This document shows positions 52,753 through 56,795 of a DNA stretch of 56,795 nt, one piece after another (position 1 is the stretch's first letter; the number at the start of each line of letters is the position of its first letter). Made by a program: the position numbers and the translations under genes. The stretch is from Antarctobacter heliothermus (lineage in GTDB: Bacteria; Pseudomonadota; Alphaproteobacteria; Rhodobacterales; Rhodobacteraceae): contig NZ_FZON01000029.1 of NCBI RefSeq assembly GCF_900188425.1, forward strand, positions 1 to 56,795, in the 5' to 3' direction. The notes beneath the pieces are model-generated. The model had not been told where the DNA came from. It ran no database searches and worked only from the letters and a program-made list of their open reading frames with translations.

Positions 52753-53133
52753 ATGAGCGTTGCAGTTATGCCGGTGCAGTGGAGCGACTTTGATGATATC
52801 GATGATGTCGAGCCGCTTAATGTTAACGATGCTGATTGCCTAGCAGAAATAAGAGACGTTCTAAAAAAATATGGAATGGATCATCGTTTCGGCGTTGCGC
52901 TCCTGCATAAGCATTTTGATCTCGAAAGCGACGAGATCATGCTTGAAACGAGCGATCACGATGCGCGCAAGTTAGTCTTAGAGCCTACGAAAGTTTCCCA
53001 GGCTGGGGAAAATAACGTTGGAACTATCTTTGCGCTCCGGGACGGAGAGTTCGAGGTGATGAGTCACTGCCATCAATATTGTAAGCGCGGCATCATGGGA
53101 AATCACTTCGGTGCTCATCGAAAGATGAAGTAA
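52753..53133 (+). CDS. Hypothetical protein, low GC
   Basis: 126 aa, acidic (SDFDDIDDVEPLNVNDADC). The second half has VLLEPT-like strands and ends SHCHQYCKRGIMGNHFGAHR, with closely placed Cys and His that could bind metal. GGGAGATCG precedes the ATG. GC is clearly below that of the flanks, and it runs opposite to the phage genes around it, so it is probably cargo brought in next to IS1380. Family not recognised. Confidence 0.5.
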   Translation: MSVAVMPVQWSDFDDIDDVEPLNVNDADCLAEIRDVLKKYGMDHRFGVALLHKHFDLESDEIMLETSDHDARKLVLEPTKVSQAGENNVGTIFALRDGEFEVMSHCHQYCKRGIMGNHFGAHRKMK

Positions 53134-53164
53134 ACGTGAGAGTCACTTCGACTCGAGCCAAGTG

Positions 53165-53555
53165 AGCCTGTTTCAACTTCACCGACAATGCGCGCGACAT
53201 GCGGCCAGAGATGGCGCGGATCGTCAGTACCAAGGCGCTTGCCCGCGACCGAAAATGGCTGGCACGGATAGCCCGCACTGACGATATCCACAGCGCCGCG
53301 CCACGGTCGACCGTCAAAGGTTCCAACGTCGTCCCAGACAACAGCCTGATCCAGGGACGCGTCTTCCATCCGCGCCACGAGAGTGGCTGCGGCGAAGGTT
53401 TCCCGTTCGACATGGCCCACAGCACGATATCCGGGGATGGCGATGGTGAGCCCGAGATCAAGCCCACCGGCACCGGAACAGAGTGAGAGGCCGAACAGGC
53501 ATGCGTCTTCGGTTCCGGAAGCGCGTCCGGAGGGATGTAAAGCCAGGTCATGCAT
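53165..53555 (-). pseudogene. C5 cytosine DNA methyltransferase, 5' fragment
   Basis: About 130 residues: SAM motif FGLSLCSGAGGLDLGL, VERETFAAATLVARMED and the catalytic GYPCQPFSVAGKRLG. Homology stops after LWPHVARIVGEVE (near 53170), where unrelated sequence begins. ATG 53555 lies one base after the stop of the ParB-methylase gene. The remaining part is at 50.66-50.99 kb, so the gene is split and cannot make a full enzyme. Confidence 0.75.
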
Positions 53556-53556
53556 G

Positions 53557-54942
53557 TCACGCGGCGGATTTGGGTTTGCGGGCGGGTTCTGGGTCGGCTT
53601 CGCTGTCGGGCGTATCCGTGTCCATGGGCACGGCATCCCCGTCGCCCAGCCGCTCAATCCTTACTTGCGTAAAAGTTCGACCGTCGCCGTCAAGGATCGC
53701 GTCGCGACCGGTTTCGGCCTGCCAACGTTCAGCGGCGACGTCGATGTATGCTGGGCTGATTTCCATCGCGAACACCCGCCGCCCGTTGGCTTCGCCGGCC
53801 ATGATCTGCGAACCCGAACCACAGAACGGCTCATAGCAAAGCCCGCCCCGTGCCACATGCTGGCGCATCGGGATCCCGAACGCATCGAGCGGTTTCGGCG
53901 TCGGGTGGTCGGGCCGCTCATCTTTGGTGAAGCTCGGCAGAGCCCATGTGGACGGCAGGGTTTCCTCGGCCACCTTCGGCGGGCGGTTTGGGCGGCGCCA
54001 GCCCATGAAGCAGGGCTCGTGCTTCCAGAGGTAATGCGATCGGGTCAGGACGCCGCGGTCTTTCACCCAGATGATTTGCTGGTGGACGAAGGCCCCGGCT
54101 TTTTCCCAGCAAGCCTCCAGCATCGCCTGACGGCGCGAGGCGTGCCAGCAGTACCAGGCAGCGTCCTCGGTGATGGCCTCGGCCACGGCGGCGGAGATGA
54201 AGCCGTCGTAGAGTTCCGCGCCCTGCGAACTGTCGTCCCACGTGTTGCCGTAGCTCTGGCTCCAGTCCTTGTTGCGTGTCGGGTGGTTCGAGCCGTCGTA
54301 ATCCACAAGGTATGGCGGATCGGTCGCGAACAGGATCGCGCGCTCGCCATTCATCAGGCGGCGCACGTCCGTTTCGCTGGTGCTGTCGCCGCAGAGCAGC
54401 CGGTGATCACCAAGGATCCACAGATCGCCCGTCCGCGACGCCGGATTGCGCGGCGGTTCGGGGATCACCACCGGCGGCGTTGTGCTGCCAGCGCCACCAC
54501 TTTCTTCACCGTCATCCTCCGGCTCGAAGGCCAGCAGCTTGTCCAACTCGCCGTCGGAAAAGCCCACCAGCGACAGGTCGTAGTCGTCGGCCAGCAGCTC
54601 GTTCAGTTCCGCCGACAGCAGCGCCTCGTCCCATGTTCCGAGTTCGGTCAATTTATTGTCGGCCAAACGATAGGCCCGGCGCTGCGCCTCGGTCAGGTGC
54701 CCGAGCACGATCACCGGCGCCTCGGTCAGCCCAAGTTGCGTCGCGGCCAGCACCCGCCCGTGGCCGGCGATCAGCTCGCCGTCCTCGCCCACGAGGCACG
54801 GCACGGTCCAGCCGAACTCGGCCATGCTGGCAGCGAGCTTCGCGACCTGGTCGGCACCATGCTGCTTGGCATTGCGGGCATAGGGCTGGAGCCTGGCCAG
54901 CGGCCAGTGCTCGATCCGCTCGGGGGCGAAGGCGAGGGTCAT
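53557..54942 (-). CDS. ParB-domain DNA (adenine-N6/cytosine-N4) methyltransferase
   Basis: 461 aa. N-terminal ParB/Srx-like domain (LQPYARNAKQHGADQVAKLA, GELIAGHGRVLAA), then a beta-class methyltransferase with DPPYLVDYD (motif IV), HPTPKP, and YEPFCGSGSQI (motif I) in the phage order. Methylates DNA, probably to protect phage DNA from restriction. ATG 54942 is chosen on family length; a 34-residue upstream extension lacks support. Next gene is the split C5 methyltransferase. Confidence 0.87.
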   Translation of the reverse strand: MTLAFAPERIEHWPLARLQPYARNAKQHGADQVAKLAASMAEFGWTVPCLVGEDGELIAGHGRVLAATQLGLTEAPVIVLGHLTEAQRRAYRLADNKLTELGTWDEALLSAELNELLADDYDLSLVGFSDGELDKLLAFEPEDDGEESGGAGSTTPPVVIPEPPRNPASRTGDLWILGDHRLLCGDSTSETDVRRLMNGERAILFATDPPYLVDYDGSNHPTRNKDWSQSYGNTWDDSSQGAELYDGFISAAVAEAITEDAAWYCWHASRRQAMLEACWEKAGAFVHQQIIWVKDRGVLTRSHYLWKHEPCFMGWRRPNRPPKVAEETLPSTWALPSFTKDERPDHPTPKPLDAFGIPMRQHVARGGLCYEPFCGSGSQIMAGEANGRRVFAMEISPAYIDVAAERWQAETGRDAILDGDGRTFTQVRIERLGDGDAVPMDTDTPDSEADPEPARKPKSAA

Positions 54943-55549
54943 GTGCGTGTGATCCTGTTTGATCGGTTTCGGTGCAACGCAAAGCGCGACAGCAGCATGA
55001 AATCTTGTTACATTCGGATTCTGTATTGGTGCCCAGTGGCGCAACCGGAGGGGATGCGCTGCACGCTGCTATCGGCTTCGGTGGCATCGATACACTCAGG
55101 CGAGCGTGGGTTCGGCGGCAATTCTGGGAGGAGGTGTCGCCGAACCGGGCGCCAGGATGAATTCCTTCAGCGCGGACTTCACTGGACTCCAAGCTGGATT
55201 CCCGCTGGACTCCGGAGTCCAGGCTATCCACCGCGGAATCCACCCTCCAAGCCGCTGTTATTGCGTGGTTATTTCCGGTTTTAGGGGTGGACTCCACGCG
55301 GGGTGGACTCCCAAAAAAACGGCCCTGTCGCTGGCGAAATTGCGCGCTTCGCCCGCCAGCATACGAAAGTCGCCCGGAAGGAACCAAAAATTCAATGGCT
55401 TAGGCGACTGGACCCCGGCTGGACCCTTCGCTGGACCCCGGAAGCCAGCTGCGAGGCCTCTGCCTGCGCGCTCCTCTCCCGAGTATATCCAATTTGTAGC
55501 CTCATTCTCGAAATGTGTAAGGCCCAGCGATGTACACCCGAAAATTCCC
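54943..55549. other. Gene-poor region between phage genes
   Basis: 607 bases between the methyltransferase and DUF6362 genes. No frame shows coding character on either strand. It holds the TGGACTCC repeats listed separately. The upstream 150 bases may carry the methyltransferase promoter. Confidence 0.45.
55181..55445. repeat. Cluster of TGGAYYCC repeats with an 18-bp palindrome
   Basis: About ten copies of TGGACTCC or close variants (TGGATTCC, TGGACCCC, and the reverse GGAGTCCA) occur within 265 bases. CTGGACTCCGGAGTCCAG at 55205-55222 is a perfect 18-bp palindrome made of two facing copies. Spacing is irregular. Could be a protein-binding array such as a phage replication or packaging site, or a low-complexity relic. 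Confidence 0.6.
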
Positions 55550-55996
55550 TCACAGGACGATTGTTCTTGACAGGCGATTTGCATTTTCAATGACGAACCG
55601 CTGCGAGCGCCGGGCGGGAGGCAGGCGGCCATGGAGACGCCAGGTGATCACCGCGAGCCCGAACTGCCAGCGTTTGGCCACAGCTGTCCGGCTCAGCCCC
55701 ATCTCCCAGCAGATCGGTTTCCATGGGGTGCGTTCGGCACGCAGCCAGACGATCCGGGCATCATCCCGTTCCAGCCAGCGCAACCAGAGCAATGCCTCCT
55801 CGGCTTCGGTGATCTGTCGCGGGCCCGGCCGGGGCCGACGCATCTGCGGCTCTTGACCGACCTTGTCGGCGAAGCTGTGGAAATACTCGGGCCATGCGTT
55901 GAAAAAGCCCTGCGGCATGACGCCGGGCAATGTGCGGAAGACGTCGGCCGCGCTCTCCAGCCGGTCCTCCACCCGTGCGGTTGTCCACTCACCCAT
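55550..55996 (-). CDS. DUF6362-family phage protein
   Basis: 148 aa. Shows EWTTARVEDRLESAADVFRT, QGFFNAWPEYFHSFADK, then ALLWLRWLERDDARIVWLRA and the HTH-like CWEMGLSRTAVAKRWQFGLA, features of DUF6362 proteins found with terminase and methylase genes in Rhodobacterales prophages. ATG 55996 is preferred because family members begin EWT. Possibly a small-terminase-like or regulatory DNA-binding protein. Confidence 0.75.
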   Translation of the reverse strand: MGEWTTARVEDRLESAADVFRTLPGVMPQGFFNAWPEYFHSFADKVGQEPQMRRPRPGPRQITEAEEALLWLRWLERDDARIVWLRAERTPWKPICWEMGLSRTAVAKRWQFGLAVITWRLHGRLPPARRSQRFVIENANRLSRTIVL

Positions 55997-56192
55997 GGCG
56001 CATCTCCCGTTCCCGTTTGCCGTAGAGGCGCTCGCCAAGCTGCCGCACCAGTTCCCGCTCGGGCCAGGTCAGCCGGTCATCGTCAATGGCGACGGCCAGC
56101 AGCCCCTGTTCCTTCCAGCCGTCCCGTTTGACCTCGTCAGGCTTGCGGCGATGGCCGCCATAGCCCTTGGGCGTGAAGCGCATGCCGGTCAT
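55989..56192 (-). CDS. Small phage protein
   Basis: 67 aa, basic (MTGMRFTPKGYGGHRRKPDE...ERLYGKREREMRHG), overlapping both the RuvC-like gene upstream (ATGA) and the DUF6362 gene downstream. Family not recognised. Tight overlaps show that it is translated with them. Confidence 0.55.
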   Translation of the reverse strand: MTGMRFTPKGYGGHRRKPDEVKRDGWKEQGLLAVAIDDDRLTWPERELVRQLGERLYGKREREMRHG

Positions 56193-56725
56193 TGCGCACC
56201 TCCGTGGGTTTCCATGGCCCAGAGCAGGATCGCGATGGCGTCGGCCTCGTTGTCGTCAGCAGGGCTGAACCCGCGTGCCCGGGCCGCGGCGATCATGGCG
56301 TCCTTGTTGGCATTGCCCTTGCCGGTGGCGTGACGCTTGATGGTGCCGACTGGCACCCCCTCGTATGGCACGCCGCGCAACTCGGCCCATGCCGTCAGCG
56401 TGGCCATGAGGCCTCCATAGACGTGGGCCGCGTCGGTGCCCGCATGGCGGCGGACTTCCTCGAACCAGATGGCGGCGATAGGTCCGGACAACCGCTCCAA
56501 CTCGCCCAGCCAATTCGTGAAGCGCAGGTAGCGCATACCGCCGCCGTCGAACCGGCCATTGCGGAACGATGCTGTGCCGCTGGTGATCAGCCCATCCGCG
56601 CCATGCAGGGCCCAGCCGGTGGTCGTGCCGAGATCGAGCGCAAGCAATGTGCGGTTGGCCTGGAAGGCAAGCGGTAGATCGGGGATTGCCTCCTGCATCG
56701 TGGTGGTCAGAGTCGCTTCAGCCAT
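56189..56725 (-). CDS. RuvC-like Holliday-junction resolvase of phage type
   Basis: 178 aa RNase H-fold protein. First catalytic Asp in LLALDLGTTTGWAL, Glu in IWFEEVRRH, VPVGTIKRHATGKGNANKD, and the paired Asp of DDNEADAIAILLWA. Resolves branched phage DNA before packaging. ATG 56725 has GGAGA upstream. First gene of the minus-strand phage early operon visible here; the remaining 70 bases to the window edge show no separate gene. Confidence 0.82.
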   Translation of the reverse strand: MAEATLTTTMQEAIPDLPLAFQANRTLLALDLGTTTGWALHGADGLITSGTASFRNGRFDGGGMRYLRFTNWLGELERLSGPIAAIWFEEVRRHAGTDAAHVYGGLMATLTAWAELRGVPYEGVPVGTIKRHATGKGNANKDAMIAAARARGFSPADDNEADAIAILLWAMETHGGAQ

Positions 56726-56795
56726 CGTGGTCTCCTTTTCGGGTTGGCTGCGGGGGTGGAAGACGACGGCGGTCATGTGCTTGGCGGTACGAGCC

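Noticed and set aside
1-56795. CRISPR arrays, tRNA and rRNA genes
   Set aside because: No regular 25-40 bp repeat-spacer pattern and no cloverleaf or rRNA-like stretch was seen on reading; the repeats at 55.2 kb are too short and irregular.

Overview
The window looks like a high-GC alphaproteobacterium of the Rhodobacteraceae (roseobacter type). The evidence is a P2-like tail module with DUF4815 and DUF6362 companions, a thiamine operon under a TPP riboswitch, and family-typical SdhB, LipA, FdxA and NfuA proteins. It is accessory DNA: seven kinds of insertion sequence or transposon are present, mostly as scars, and several host genes are cut in half.

Layout. 0.3-5 kb: a divergent two-component pair (LuxR-type regulator and 7TM histidine kinase), then three small exported proteins. 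5-8.2 kb: an IS110 scar, a PIN-domain toxin-antitoxin pair, an orphan Xre regulator and a YdcF-like protein. 8.2-20.4 kb: a P2-type contractile tail block (gpV, W, J, I, fibre-like proteins, FI, FII, E/E', T) lying between a headless galU and a headless tetR, with the tape measure cut at about residue 280.

20.7-43.1 kb is the most unusual part: a concentration of genes that build, carry or use Fe-S clusters. They are an A-type carrier, BolA, MoaA, a NifU-DUF6522-alkyltransferase-like fusion, Mrp-DUF971, a short aconitase, LipA, a stand-alone SdhB, a 7Fe ferredoxin, NfuA, a zf-CHCC protein, a glutaredoxin remnant and a second, broken moaA. The island also carries an RpoH-like sigma factor and two paralogous MarR regulators with a cysteine-rich tail. 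Related palindromes (core TAGTWTCG...) sit on or next to promoter-like sequences before the sigma factor, at the divergent lipA / glx-sdhB-fdxA promoter and before both marR genes. My reading is that this is a regulated second set of Fe-S proteins, switched on when the main set fails. That is inference. IS66 (intact, 8-bp target duplication), IS6, Tn3, IS91 and IS3 material is scattered through it.

43.8-50.7 kb: TPP riboswitch and thiD-O-S-G-E-F-thiY-tenA-thiZ. The operon covers thiazole synthesis, coupling and pyrimidine salvage. It stops abruptly in thiZ with no permease gene, where a methyltransferase fragment from a phage region is joined. 50.7-56.8 kb: a phage-type early region on the minus strand (RuvC-like resolvase, DUF6362 protein, ParB-methylase), with a C5 methyltransferase split by an IS1380 element plus a low-GC cargo gene.

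Start codons were chosen from Shine-Dalgarno sequence, overlap with neighbours and family length. Family assignments are from reading the protein sequences; no search was run.
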